This document shows positions 46,501 to 57,300 of a stretch of DNA of 64,000 nucleotides, piece after piece. Every line of letters starts with the position of its first letter. The first letter of the stretch is position 1. Under the pieces are notes generated by a model. It was not told the DNA's origin. It saw nothing but the letters and a program-made list of their open reading frames with translations, and made no database searches. The position numbers and the translations under genes are program-made. The stretch comes from Nissolia schottii. Lineage: Eukaryota; Streptophyta; Magnoliopsida; Fabales; Fabaceae. Where the stretch lies: NCBI GenBank assembly GCA_003254905.1, contig QANU01045485.1:25540-89539 (forward strand). Reading direction: 5' to 3'.

Positions 46501-48005
46501 TATCTGTTTGGTGTAAAACTCACAATTTCTTTAGAGGATTTCTCTCTTAGATATTTCGAGAGATTGGAAAACTTTACTCCATTGATAGCCTTTTAGCTTT
46601 TGTTTTGTTCTTATTTCTGTACAGAGAATCTCTTATTCTCTTATTTTCTATAATTCTCTTATCTTCTTAGTGAAATTCTTCTTTTATCCACCCTCCAAAA
46701 AAAAAATCGAAATATATGTCTTCCTTAGTCCTTACTTGCAAGAGGATAGTAAATACTGAAATCTACCAAATATGATTCTTAATTGTGAAGCATTTAGAAG
46801 GTAGGATATGTTAATTTAGTTCTGTTATATCATCTGTCTAATTTATTATTATCCTGCAAACAACAGTTTTCTGTTAATGAAAAAATTTAAGCAGTGCAAG
46901 GGGTACAAATTTAAAAGTTGAATCACAGTGGTATTAGTTTATTTATGTTGAGAAAGAATATTTTTGTTATTTTACCTTCAAAGCCGAACTCCTTATGGGA
47001 TCTGGTTATCTGGAGTAAGTACGGCCTGGACAGAATTGGGTGGGATGCTAATACAGCTGCCCTAGCTTCCTATTCTATCCCTTGGAAATTTATTTCTCAA
47101 GGTTATACCACATTTGTCTTCTAGCCCAAATAAAAAGGACTTGGTCTCTGAATGATTTCTTGTAAGTCATTTTCAATTCCTTAATCATTCTTTGAATAGA
47201 ACCTCCTCCTTGATAAGCCCATTAAGCCCATCAATGATATGGTGTAGGTTTGAAGGCCCCATAAAGCCTTTTTCCCCTGGTGTGTGTCATGTGTGGTGTG
47301 AGTTCTGAGTCTGTTCCACATTTGTTTTTTAATTGTTCCATGGTTGAATCTTTATGGAATTGATTTTTTAATGGCGAGCGGCGGGTTTTTCCTAGAACTT
47401 TGTACTAGTTTTGTTGGCATTGGGAAAAGGAAGGACATCAAACCCCTATGGCAATGTGTAGTCTATGTCACTATCTGGTGTATTTAGTTGGAGTGTCGTT
47501 CTTGCATTTGGATTTTTCAACAAGCAACTCTAGAATAAGATGAGGCATTTGCCTTAACTTGGTGTAAAGCTCATGATCTTTTTAGAGGGATTTCTCTATC
47601 AAATATGCTACATTGGAAATCTTTGATGTTTTTTAGTCAGATTTTGTTCTTGTCAAGAGGATCTCGTCCTCCTTTTATGTGTAGTCTTCCTTTCGTCATC
47701 TTAATCCTTTTTTTTCAAAAAAAAAAAAAAAAAAAAAAAAANATATTCGGCTATTTTTAGGATGAGCCAATGGTTATATGTTTTGACTTTAATCTACATT
47801 ATGTGAGCTGCTTCATGCTTACAGTATCTTCATTTTTCTTGCAGATGGGACAGTGCACAACTTGAATGAATACATTGTCATGTCTGATGCAAATGCAACA
47901 ACCGATATCAGTTCGGTCAAACCTGCAGTTTTTACCCAGAAACATGGTGTGGTGATAAAGGAAGATCAGCTTGAGGAGTTATTTTCTCAGACATCTTTAC
48001 AATAG
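37574..48005 (+). CDS. NTAQ1: Protein N-terminal glutamine amidohydrolase (Nt(Q)-amidase)
   Basis: Six exons (37574-37626, 38179-38284, 39207-39284, 39372-39499, 42843-42967, 47845-48005) join in phase into 216 residues. The enzyme converts N-terminal Gln to Glu, feeding tertiary destabilising residues into the Arg/N-degron pathway for arginylation and proteolysis, in cytosol or nucleus. Catalytic residues are visible: Cys18 (HYCEEN), His74 (ILWDYHV) and Asp91 (VWDLDS), matching Cys28, His81 and Asp97 of the human enzyme. Further family text includes [15 protein letters not shown] and [16 protein letters not shown]. Intron 2 begins GC instead of GT (CAG|GCATGT); all others are GT-AG. Introns 4 (3.3 kb) and 5 (4.9 kb) are enlarged by transposons. 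An LTR element lies about 200 bp after the stop. A CT microsatellite (about 37631-37655) opens intron 1. Confidence 0.9.
38488..38547. repeat. 30-bp tandem duplication in intron 2 of NTAQ1
   Basis: Two adjacent exact copies of a word starting GCTCACCCATGCGAATAAG lie in the intron. No function is apparent. Confidence 0.85.
40205..41225. mobile_element. hAT-like element in intron 4 of NTAQ1
   Basis: The left end (CAGTGTTATAGATCGTGACG, then GTGCACGATTGCGGC) and the right end (GCTCCGCACCACTATCCGTG, ATTGACAC) are loosely inverted and share the GCGG/CCGC-rich composition of plant hAT termini. A (CA)n run (41227-41250) lies just outside. The interior has only C/T-rich chance frames. The identity of the ends is uncertain. 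Confidence 0.35.
41252..41845. mobile_element. Inverted-repeat element in intron 4 of NTAQ1
   Basis: The left arm (TTCATGTGGAGGTTAGCATT, CTCCACATTTTATTTTGGTC) is echoed in reverse on the right (ATTTTGGTCCAAAACTAAAT, GTGGAGGTTGCTACCCTCC, ACGTGAAG). A (CT)n run (about 41396-41415) lies inside. It is nonautonomous and has no coding region. Confidence 0.5.
42040..42530 (-). mobile_element. Possible antisense LINE 3' fragment
   Basis: Read on the minus strand, the segment ends AATGAAATTTCTTCTTTCTTC and an A-rich tail. This resembles the 3' ends of the plus-strand LINE pieces in intron 5 (TTAATGAAATTCTTCTTTTA). No clear coding domain remains. Confidence 0.3.
43130..46215 (+). pseudogene. Degraded LINE (non-LTR retrotransposon) in intron 5 of NTAQ1
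   Basis: Broken frames run in LINE order. First is the C-terminal part of an AP-type endonuclease ([22 protein letters not shown]). Next is reverse transcriptase with [33 protein letters not shown]-like text, [11 protein letters not shown] and a RFVDDTILL catalytic box near 44692-44718. Last is the zinc-binding tail ([29 protein letters not shown]). The 3' end is TTAATGAAATTCTTCTTTTATTG. Many stops and frameshifts and a missing 5' part make it inactive. A 30-bp unit encoding [10 protein letters not shown] is tandemly doubled at 44879-44938. Confidence 0.85.
43497..43624. mobile_element. 128-bp MITE with perfect 30-bp inverted ends
   Basis: The left arm 43497-43526 (GTGTTTGCGAGTTGGGTTTT...) and the right arm 43595-43624 are exact reverse complements. 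The element lies within the LINE coding sequence, between the endonuclease and reverse transcriptase parts. No transposase is present; the class is unassigned. Confidence 0.75.
46290..46712 (+). pseudogene. Second LINE 3' fragment
   Basis: This repeats the end of the preceding [31 protein letters not shown], then [17 protein letters not shown], then a noncoding tail with TTAGTGAAATTCTTCTTTTA and an A-run near 46698. It starts abruptly, so it is 5'-truncated. Confidence 0.7.
46918..47742 (+). pseudogene. Third LINE 3' fragment with long poly(A)
   Basis: The zinc-binding-domain region ([35 protein letters not shown]) and later WCI-type text are heavily damaged. The piece ends in about 24 A residues at 47718-47741 next to a single N (47742). 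A poly(A) end fits LINE insertion by target-primed reverse transcription. Confidence 0.7.
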
Positions 48006-48206
48006 CTACTTATCCTTATTATGTCAATACTTCCCCAGTTTGTAGATATTCAGCTGCCATCTGTTTTTTATATTTATTTTTTTTTCAACTGTGCTGGCTA
48101 AATATTTTCTTATTAAATCGGTAGCGTGTAAATGTCTCTCTTTAGGTGTTGTTCCTGAGTGGTGTGCTAGGAAAGCAAATCTAAGATCCATTTTGATTTT
48201 TTCAGT

Positions 48207-50424
48207 GGCACTGTTAGGAATGAAGGGAGAAAGAGGGAAGAAACAGAGAGAATGAAAGAGCAAAGGGAATAGAGGGACTTTATTATCATCAATGCATACA
48301 TTTGTTATCATACAACCAGCTTATACAACTTGGCTCCTAAGCTTCTAACTACTTATTTGGCAATTGTAACTGCATATACAACATGCGTGTCAAATCCTCC
48401 CTTAAGAACTTCCTTGCCCTCGAGGAATCAGCGTACAATCAAAAGCGGGGTGCTGAGACTGCACCTATTCATGGGTCATGTATCCCTCTAAATGGGGACA
48501 ATTGTTTTGGCTCCTCAATTATGTCCTCCAATAATGCAGCCTTTTGATTTTCAGCCTGCATAACCTCTTCTTCTTCAGCCACCACCGAACAACAGATCAT
48601 GTCCTCAAAGCAAGGTAAAATATGCAACATAAAGTAATATTTGTCTTTTAGCATCATGTGATTCAACTTGGTAGCATCCACCAATTTATGAGTTGCACTT
48701 TTAATGGTGGTCAATTGCACTCTTTTGTCCCTCATGGTGAATTCCATTACTAAATTGTTAAAATCCCAAGCTATGGTGCCCCATTGCTTAAGCCACTGCA
48801 TTCCCAAAATGAAATCACAGCTACTTAAAGGAATAGCAATGGTTGAAGTGACAAAATCATACCCCTGCATCCTCCACTGAATATGTTCACAACGCCCTGA
48901 ACCCTGAATTACTCCTCCATCTGCAACTGTGATCCTTACTGGTGCCATTGGCTACAATTGTGCAATTTCCCCTTTGCAAAGATCTTGATTGACAAACTTG
49001 TGTGTGCTCCCCGTATCAATCAGCACAAAGATTTGTTTCTTACCAATCCACCCTATTAGCCTCATCATAGGGTATCCTGAATTGCCATGAATGACGTTTA
49101 GAGAGACAGTGGGACTCACCTCGCCATCCCCTTCTGGCAAGTCACTAAGGTTGGTGGTCCTCTCCAAGTCCTCGGACTGCTCCTCCTCATCCCTTGCTGC
49201 CATGACAAAAACCTGAAGTTTCCTCCTCTGGGGACAATCATGGCTAGGTGCATATTTCTCATGGCAAAAAAAACATAAGTTTTGTGCTCTATGTTCATCC
49301 ATTTCTTCGGGGGACAGTTTCCTTTGAAACGTGTATTGTGGTTTGCCTAATATACTCTTCTGTTCCTCACACTCAATCTCCCTGTCACCTTTATCAACCC
49401 ATTTCTCAGTGACAGGTGGAATTCCTCTCTTATCACCCCAACTAGCTACATTGCTCCTAAAATTGTTACCTCGTGGCCGCTGAAGCAAGGCTAAGCTCCT
49501 CTCTTGCAGCCTAGCAATTCGTGTGGCCTCCCCCAAGATTCTTGGAGCAAACAGTTTAACACCATTACTGAGTTTTTGATACAAACCTCCAATGAAGCAC
49601 TGCAGCTTCTGATTCTCCGTCAAATCGGTGCGACAGACGAGCTTGTCGAACGTTTCTTGATATTCCTCGAGGGTGCCATGCTGAACAAGCCGTTTGAGTT
49701 CCTCCATGGGAGTATCAAATTCGGCGTCGTACCTCATTTGGATAGCCTCTGCGAACTCATGCCATGTGAGGCGTCCGTCAACCCTATGCTTCAGGTTCTG
49801 GAACCATCTAAAGGAGCCTTCATCGAGGGCGATGCTGGCCACCGCGACCCTCTTCCCTTCGGGCATTCCGTCAAGAGCAAAGAATCGCTCGCACTTCGCG
49901 ATCCAAAGTCCGACGTCATCGCGGAAAAATTTGGGAAATTCTAGCCGCGTCAACCGCGTCGGAACACGGTATTCTCCTTCGCCGCCGCCGTGTGCGCGAT
50001 ATTCTCCCTCGCCGCCGCCGCGCGATTCCAAGTTCCTCCAGCTGCAACCCCAATCCTCGCAGCGTTTCTTGAATGCTATCGAACTGCAACTCGCAGTTTT
50101 GCTCCAGTGTGCACAATCGCGGATCGATTGCGGCCATGATGCGCTCCTCTGTCTCACGCATCACCGTCTGAAGTCGCGTGGATTCTGCCATGGACTGCTA
50201 GCTCTAGATACCAATGTTAGGAATGAAGGGAGAAAGAGGGAAGAAACAGAGAGAAAGAGCAGAGAGAATGAAAGAGCAAAGGGAATAGAGGGACTTTATT
50301 ATCATCAATGCATACATTTATCATACAACCAGCTTATATAGCTGGGCTCCTAAGCTTCTAACTACCTATTTGGCAATTGTAACTGCATTTACAACTAATC
50401 CCCCTTCTTATGCGTATCAGGCAC
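48207..50424 (-). mobile_element. LTR retroelement with gag-protease and no pol
   Basis: LTRs 48212-48392 and 50215-50419 (TG...CA) are flanked by GGCAC on both sides (48207-48211 and 50420-50424). On the minus strand the 5' LTR is followed by a TTGGTATCTAGAGC primer-site-like word (initiator Met tRNA type, one base inserted), then gag and protease. AAGGGAGGATT, a polypurine tract, precedes the 3' LTR. Reverse transcriptase, RNase H and integrase are absent, so the element is nonautonomous. It sits about 200 bp after the NTAQ1 stop codon, opposite in strand. Confidence 0.9.
48469..50191 (-). pseudogene. Ty3/gypsy-type Gag-protease polyprotein, disrupted
   Basis: From the ATG at 50191 (MAESTRLQTVMRETEERIMA) a coiled-coil-like start leads, after a one-base slip near 50030, into a Retrotrans_gag domain (RLEFPKFFRDDVGLWIAKCE, FRWFQNLKHR, QMRYDAEFDTPMEELKRL). 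A zinc-knuckle-like CFFCHEKYAPSHDC follows, then an aspartic protease with the catalytic LIDTGSTHKFV. A stop at about 48952 separates the protease end (ILGMQWLKQWGTIAWDFNN), which reads on to 48469 and stops at RGIHDP, just where reverse transcriptase would begin. It is not translatable as a whole. Confidence 0.85.
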
Positions 50425-50950
50425 AACAAAATGTTTCATGTAACTCTTCACTTTTACTTGTTTACTAGTGCAGTATCGGTGGGATTCACCGGAAATTATG
50501 TAAAGTAGAAAAATGAAATCATTATTCAATTCTGCTCAAAACAGCTATATTTGAATAAATATTTGCCTAATAAAGGACATGTTAATGGATATCTTTCTTC
50601 TTCTCTTCTTTTTTAATGAGATTTTTTTTTGTGTACATCTTTTTATCATTAGTCTAAAATCTAAATCATTATACGTGATATCAACCTTATTTGCAAATTT
50701 GAGTATGGATCTATTTACACCTATTGTGACTATTTACACTTACACCCCATCCTCACATTTGTGAAAACGTGTGGTTTGTAAAATCCTTTTTTTTTAATTC
50801 TTGGGGAATACTATTTTTAGGAATGTTATTCCTAGTAAAAGTTTTTCTAGGAATATGTTTTGAAAGCTTTTAGTTGCAAATTAAACTCTTAATAACATTC
50901 TTGGGATTATAATATATTTTTACAAAAATACTCATGATAAAATGGTATAT
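50425..50950. other. Gene-free stretch after the retroelement
   Basis: This is AT-rich sequence that was contiguous with the NTAQ1 3' flank before the retroelement inserted. No gene is seen. Confidence 0.4.
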
Positions 50951-50954
50951 GTAA

Positions 50955-51240
50955 GTGGTGGTCTGTCGCTATCTGGCATTGTCGGGCAGTGGTCTAGTAC
51001 CATCAGGTGGTGGTCTGGTGTCATCCGACAGTGGTTTGATGTCTGATGGTGGTCTATCGTCGTTTGGCAGTGGTCCAACGATGGTTTGTCGTGGTTTGTT
51101 CCCGTCGGCAATGGTCTGTCACCTGTTCGGATGGTGGTCTGTCACGGGTTGATGGTGGTTCGTCACCGACTGACGGTGGTTTGTTGTCAGGTAGTGGTGG
51201 TCTGTCGTCGGCCAGCGGTGGTCAATCAGTAGGTGGTGTT
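50955..51240. repeat. Degenerate GT-rich minisatellite
   Basis: About fourteen imperfect units of 18-24 bp follow the pattern GGTGGTCTGTCGTCGTYYGRCAG, in an otherwise AT-rich region. Chance frames encode Gly/Ser/Val-rich peptide. They are not a credible gene. Confidence 0.75.
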
Positions 51241-52400
51241 GACCTAGGGTACTAGATTTGTGAACAATTTAGTTTTTTCATGTGTCAACATTCCAATCCT
51301 AGGAGAATCTAACAATCCCATGGGGGAGGTGGGATAAAAAATAATGCAATTTCTATTCTCGAGAATACAAGTTATTCAAGAATATTTTTTAAAACTTTGA
51401 ACCAAACATGAGAATGTTGCATTCCTATGGCCATATTCTCGCGAATGTGAGAAGATTTTACTAATTACACGCCCCCCGCGGTGAAAATGGGTCATGTTAG
51501 ACTTTGCAAAAACAACACCTTATTTGCAATATACGAAAAGATGAAGTGCTAGACGATATCAACCTTATTTTATTTGGTTTGAGCTTATGCCTATTATTTG
51601 TTATAGGTTTTTTTTTTCTAAGGCTTGGTCTGACTTTTTTAAAAGTCTGGTCTGACTTGAAAGCTTATTTACAAGTCTATTTAAAATAAAGAAAAATAGA
51701 AATTTTAGATTTTTTTTTATTAAAGTTATACATACGGTATATCTAATTAAGTTATTAATAGGAAATACATTTTAAAAACATTTTCTCAATCATTTAAGTG
51801 TAATACAATCAAAATAAGCATGAAAGAAGATGATTTATACTAATAACTAAGAAATAATACTATTCGACAAAGATTGAAGTGATATAATTAGATAAAAATA
51901 ATTAATAGGCATCACACAATATACAAAAAGATGAAGTGTTAGGTGCTTAGGTCTGAGACAAAAACAATTAGATAAAGAGTCAAAGAATAATGTCTGACTC
52001 TGTTTATTAGGGAATGAGAGATATGAAAAGCAAAAAGGATTTTGAATATGATTATGATTAGACTATATTATAAGAATATGATACAAATTTTTTTTTTTGG
52101 TCTAGAATAGGAAAAATTAGATTTTTATAAATAGTGACCTAATTTTTTTTTATTTATGACTTGACTGATTTAGCTAGATAATTTTTTTTAAAAGACTCAA
52201 CCTAACTTATTTATTAAATAAATTAGACTGAGCTAAGCTTTAAACAAACTGGATCATAGACCTGGATGGAAGGCCTTAGCTACTTCCACCCCTACCAACC
52301 TCTGTTGAACTGAGGGGATTTTGCCTAAACATTATTAGACCAAGGAGGTAGGGCTCAAAATAGGGAAACATATTAGACTAACCCTCAACATCGAAACTTG
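51241..52400. other. Gene-free AT-rich stretch
   Basis: No coding region, RNA gene or clean transposon end is recognised. Confidence 0.4.
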
Positions 52401-52409
52401 GTCAATGAG

Positions 52410-53000
52410 GAGACGTGAAAACAAAATCATGAAAATCTTAGTTCTCTTAGATGTTTCTAATGTGCTAAATATTCCAAACAAATATTGGGGCTAAACAAGA
52501 ACAAGATCACTATTGAGTTAACTTATGAGAGGATGAACTTCTTTTGTAACTACTATGGTCACCTAGCCATGATGAGAGGGCATGTCAGGTTTATCTTGAG
52601 AACATGGTGAATGACTCTATTCAAGAGGCAAAGGATGAGGATTGGATAAAAGCGAACCAAACTAGTTGGCAAATCGTAAGGGGGGAGGAAACAACAATCT
52701 AATGTAAATGCAATGTTCCCAAGATCGCTTCCAAGATCCAAACCAAGACCTATCAGTCTCTTGAAAGACTTTTCAAACATGTCCATGAGTGACCCCAAAT
52801 GAGAAGACTCCGCCTTTGCTCCTTGCCAATGTGATAAAAGGGGATACAAATCAAACGGTAGCCCTAACAACACGAGACAATGAAGGAAACAAGTTGCTGG
52901 AATTGGATGATAATGACATCATCTCAATCACTTATAATGGTATTACTATGGAAAGCAGCATATGTGAACTAGGAATCTTTTCACAATAGGCAAACTCCCT
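52410..53000 (+). pseudogene. Decayed retroelement ORF1 remnant with zinc-knuckle text
   Basis: Broken plus-strand codons give KILVLLDVSNVL, then LTYERMNFFCNYYGHLAM. This resembles the YERLPxFCxxCGxxGH knuckle of plant LINE or DUF4283-type ORF1 proteins with key Cys/His residues lost. Frameshifts and stops are frequent. The assignment is tentative. Confidence 0.4.
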
Positions 53001-54015
53001 TGAGCAACTAGCACCGAAGAAGATGCAAATGGAGAATTTGACTAGATCAAAAGGACAAGAGCTTTCAAACGTCAATGGGACAGAGCGTAGATCCATGGAA
53101 CTGGATCATGATTCAAAGAAGACGTGTGCAAACAAGGAGCACACAATATGCCCCTATGCCTAGGCAACGTGATCTGCTAAGAGTTCAAGAGGCTCGTTAT
53201 TCGTATCTCTCTCCTTACCCATCAATTTATTATTATTTATCTAAGCGTTTAGTTAGTATGGCTTATTGCACTTGTGTACTTCCGTTTATTATTAAATAAA
53301 AATCTATCTTCGATTTTTTTAAAAAAATCATAAAAGTTGAAATTGAGAAACCTATTTTCAAGCTTTAACTCTATGCAAAAATTTAACCTTTTCATTCAAA
53401 GCATTAGAAATTAAGATTACTTTCCATGATTAAAAGAGTTTTAGATCCCACCTAATTTGATTCTATATCTACCCTGCAGCATGCAGGCCCAAGGCATTAC
53501 TCCTAGTTGATCTTTAGCCGGTAGTTTTTACCTTTATTTGATCTTTAGCCCGTAACTTTCACCTTATTAAAACACATGCAAAACAAAACATTCAGCAACG
53601 AAGGGTATCATGTGGTGAGCGAACTGGAAGCGTAAGACCAGCACCGAAATTGTTCCCATGTGTTGTCCTTTTAGAAAATATCGAAGCTCTCCTTTCAATC
53701 TGGGACACAAAACTCAAAGCGAGACGATCTTTATGCAAATCAAAAAGGGTCCTCCACCTTGTCACACCGTGTGACGTAAAATATCACTTTTCTCTCTCAC
53801 AGTCATCCAGATATGCAAACTCTCCTCTCACTCGCTCCCTCCCTCAATCCACTTTGCGGAAATCCAAATGCACCAATCAGAATTCAGGAAACCCCATCAC
53901 CAAAACCCCAAAAAGATAGATGTAGCAATAGAGCGAGAGTGTGACACACACACCCACACCCCCACACAATGGCACTAAAACCTCACAACTATTTACTTCG
54001 CTGAATACACAATTC
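53001..54015. other. Intergenic, distal promoter side of CHLH
   Basis: No gene is seen. AC-rich tracts (about 53941-53970) occur near the right end. Confidence 0.4.
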
Positions 54016-54025
54016 GCCACGTGGC
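54016..54025. promoter_or_regulatory. G-box upstream of CHLH
   Basis: The perfect 10-bp palindrome GCCACGTGGC lies about 315 bp before the CHLH start codon. CACGTG G-boxes bind HY5 and PIF-type factors and are common in light-regulated chlorophyll biosynthesis genes. Its use here is inferred, not shown. Confidence 0.5.
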
Positions 54026-54338
54026 CATGGCTCTCGCCACTAACCACAAAAAGAAAGCTTCAATTTTCAGGCTCTTCTCCTCTCCCCTTCCCTCCACACA
54101 AACCAAATAAAAAGCTCATAGCCACCCATCTTCCCAAAGGAGAATAGAAAAAAAGAAGGGGAAGAAGATACACTTGAGCTGAATTGGGAGCACTACTTGG
54201 AAATCCCTCAAGTTCCAACTATTTCTTTCAACCAATTTGCTCTTTGCTTTGCTTCTCTGTTCTCCTCTGTCTTCAGTTTGAAAAAGAGAGGATTCCATTT
54301 TGCTCTAATTTTGTATTGTACAGTGTTGTTGATGACCA

Positions 54339-57300
54339 ATGGCTTCTCTAGTATCTTCCCCATTCACCCTACCAAGTTCGAAACCTGACCAACCATCTTC
54401 CCTCTCACAAAGACACCTCTTCCTCCACTCTTTCCTTCCCAAGAAGGCCAATTCCCGCGGCAGCCCAAAGCCACCCCCGAGGCTAAAATGCGCCGCGATC
54501 GGCAACGGCCTCTTCACCCAGACCACCCAGGAAGTCCGCCGGATAGTCCCGGACAACATCCGAAACCTCCCGACGGTAAAAATCGTGTACGTGGTCCTCG
54601 AGGCCCAGTACCAGTCCTCCCTCTCCGCCGCCGTCAGGGCCCTCAACAGCACCAGCGGCGGAGAGGCCTCCTTCGAGGTCGTGGGCTACCTGGTGGAGGA
54701 GCTCCGCGACGCGAGCAACTACAACGCCTTCCGCAAGGACCTGGAGGACGCCAACGTCTTCATCGGGTCCCTCATCTTCGTGGAGGAGCTCGCCCTCAAG
54801 GTGAAGGCCGCCGTGGAGAGGGAGCGGGACCGGCTCGACGCCGTCCTGGTGTTCCCGTCGATGCCGGAGGTGATGCGGCTGAACAAGCTGGGCTCGTTCA
54901 GCATGTCGCAGCTCGGCCAGTCCAAGAGCCCCTTCTTCCAGCTCTTCAAGCAGAAGAAGCAGTCCTCCGCGGGGTTCGCGGACAACATGCTGAAGCTCGT
55001 GCGGACGCTGCCCAAGGTCCTCAAGTACCTGCCCAGCGACAAGGCCCAGGACGCCAGGCTGTACATCCTCAGCCTCCAGTTCTGGCTCGGCGGGTCCCCC
55101 GACAACCTGCAGAACTTCCTCAAGATGATCGCCGGCGCCTACGTGCCGGCGCTGAAATCCGCCAGGATGGAGTACTCGGAGCCGGTCCTGTACCTCGACA
55201 CCGGGATCTGGCACCCGCTCGCGCCGCGCATGTACGACGACGTGAAGGAGTATTTGAATTGGTACGGCACCAGGAGGGACGCCAACGAGAGGCTCAAGAG
55301 TCCGAATGCGCCGGTGATCGGCTTGATTCTGCAGAGGAGTCATATTGTGACCGGAGATGATGGACACTACGTCGCCGTTATCATGGAGCTGGAGGCTAGA
55401 GGGGCTAAGGTCATTCCGATTTTCGCCGGCGGGCTTGACTTCTCGGGGCCGGTGGAGCGGTTCTTGATTGATCCGGTTACTAAGAAGCCGTATATACATT
55501 CGGCTATATCGCTCACGGGGTTCGCCCTTGTTGGAGGCCCCGCGAGGCAGGACCACCCCAGGGCGGTTGAGGCTTTGATGAAGCTTGATGTGCCTTACAT
55601 CGTGGCGTTGCCGCTGGTGTTCCAGACGACGGAGGAGTGGCTGAACAGCACCTTGGGCTTGCATCCGATTCAGGTCGCTCTTCAGGTTGCTCTGCCGGAG
55701 CTTGATGGTGGGATGGAGCCGATAGTTTTTGCTGGCCGGGATCCCAAAACTGGTAATGATAATAACCTTCTCTTTGCAGCAGCCTGAACCTATTGATTTA
55801 TGAGTTTTGGTACACGTACACCAAAAATCATACACCATACATAAACCTCATATTTTGTGTTTTAACTCATGTAATGTTTGTGCATTTAATTAAGTATAGT
55901 TGAGAGTATCATTTACAAGTTTGTAATATTTGTGCACTCGTGAGAAATAAAGTTTGTGCATTATTAATGGTGTATGTATGAGTGTATGAAATTAGGTGTT
56001 CATGTAACATTTTTGTTGATTTATTTGTGACTTTCTGTGGTGCCGATGTCTATAAGTTTTATATATTTAGAACATGTAATTTTTAGAGCAATCTAGAAGA
56101 TTGTTATTTTCAACACGAGTTAATTAAACATTTTCTTCCTGGTTTCGCCCTCGCCCGTCCATCCATAAATTTGTCATTTTTATTTTTTCGGCTAAACTCT
56201 GTTGTTAATTGGTTTGTTGGTATGGTTTCAGGAAAATCTCATGCTCTTCACAAGAGGGTGGAGCAGCTCTGCACTAGGGCGATCAAATGGGCTGAACTGA
56301 AACGAAAAACAAAGGTACTTGCCATTTTCTTACTCTTGAAAGTTACATGTCCAATTCAAGTTGAATCTTTTATCATTTCGAGCTTGAATATGTTTGTCCT
56401 GTTCGGAGTGATATAATCTGATGAAGATTGAAGCTTGATATTAAATGTGGCTTTTCTTAATATTTTCCTCGTCTCATGTAATGTCAATTTCATTGAATTA
56501 GAAAATAGTCTGCCAGAGTTCTACATTTGGTATTCAATCAAACTGAAACTGAGTTACAAGTGAAATTTCTAATGTTGAATTCTTTTTGTTTGATGTTGTA
56601 ATTAATTATCTTCTCTTGCAGCAAACATGAGACTTAAATGATGTTAAAATGAAACTTCAATGATATGGAGAATAACGGTGGTATACTGATATTTTACTTT
56701 GATCTGGATGGACAAGTACATTGTAGAAATCTTTTCCCTCTCATTACATTAGTCCTTATTTACCAAAACACTTAGGGAATGAGGGAAATCACAAAAGGAA
56801 GAGTAGAGGCAGAGAGAAAACGTTTTCAATTAATGAACGAAAATTTCTGCTGTGTAGTACTACAAGTATATTGAAGACTGTATTTGGTTGGCCAAATGCT
56901 TCAGCATTTGTTTTTATCTTTACATTTTATATTGATGACCCTTTCTTTCTTTCTGTCAAGAATTTATCTTAGCCAGCAAATCTTTCATGTAGATATTCGT
57001 ACATGCGACAAACTTTTTCATCGGTGCTTAAAAAAGATCCTGCATTCTTGTTGTTCTCCGGTTCTCACTGTACAATGTCATCAGTTTGTATTTATTCATG
57101 GAGTAGAGTAATGTCCTTAGGTCATTTGCATTTTAAGTTTTCAGCATATTCTTATGTGTTTTCGTAGAGAAGTTTGACTCTAATTGTTCAAATTCCCATG
57201 ATAAGTTTATCTGCTCATGCAGGAAGAGAAGAAAGTAGCAATTACTGTCTTCAGTTTCCCACCAGACAAAGGAAATGTAGGAACTGCTGCCTACCTGAAT

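Noticed and set aside
49504-50341. Plus-strand frames of 146 and 215 codons
   Set aside because: They are antisense shadows of the gag region encoded on the minus strand.
54483-55838. A 451-codon open frame antisense to CHLH exon 1, and a 290-codon sense frame at 54488-55360
   Set aside because: Both are shadows of the GC-rich CHLH exon. Their His/Glu/Leu- and Arg/Gln/Pro-rich translations have no domain, and the CHLH frame matches the known protein residue by residue.
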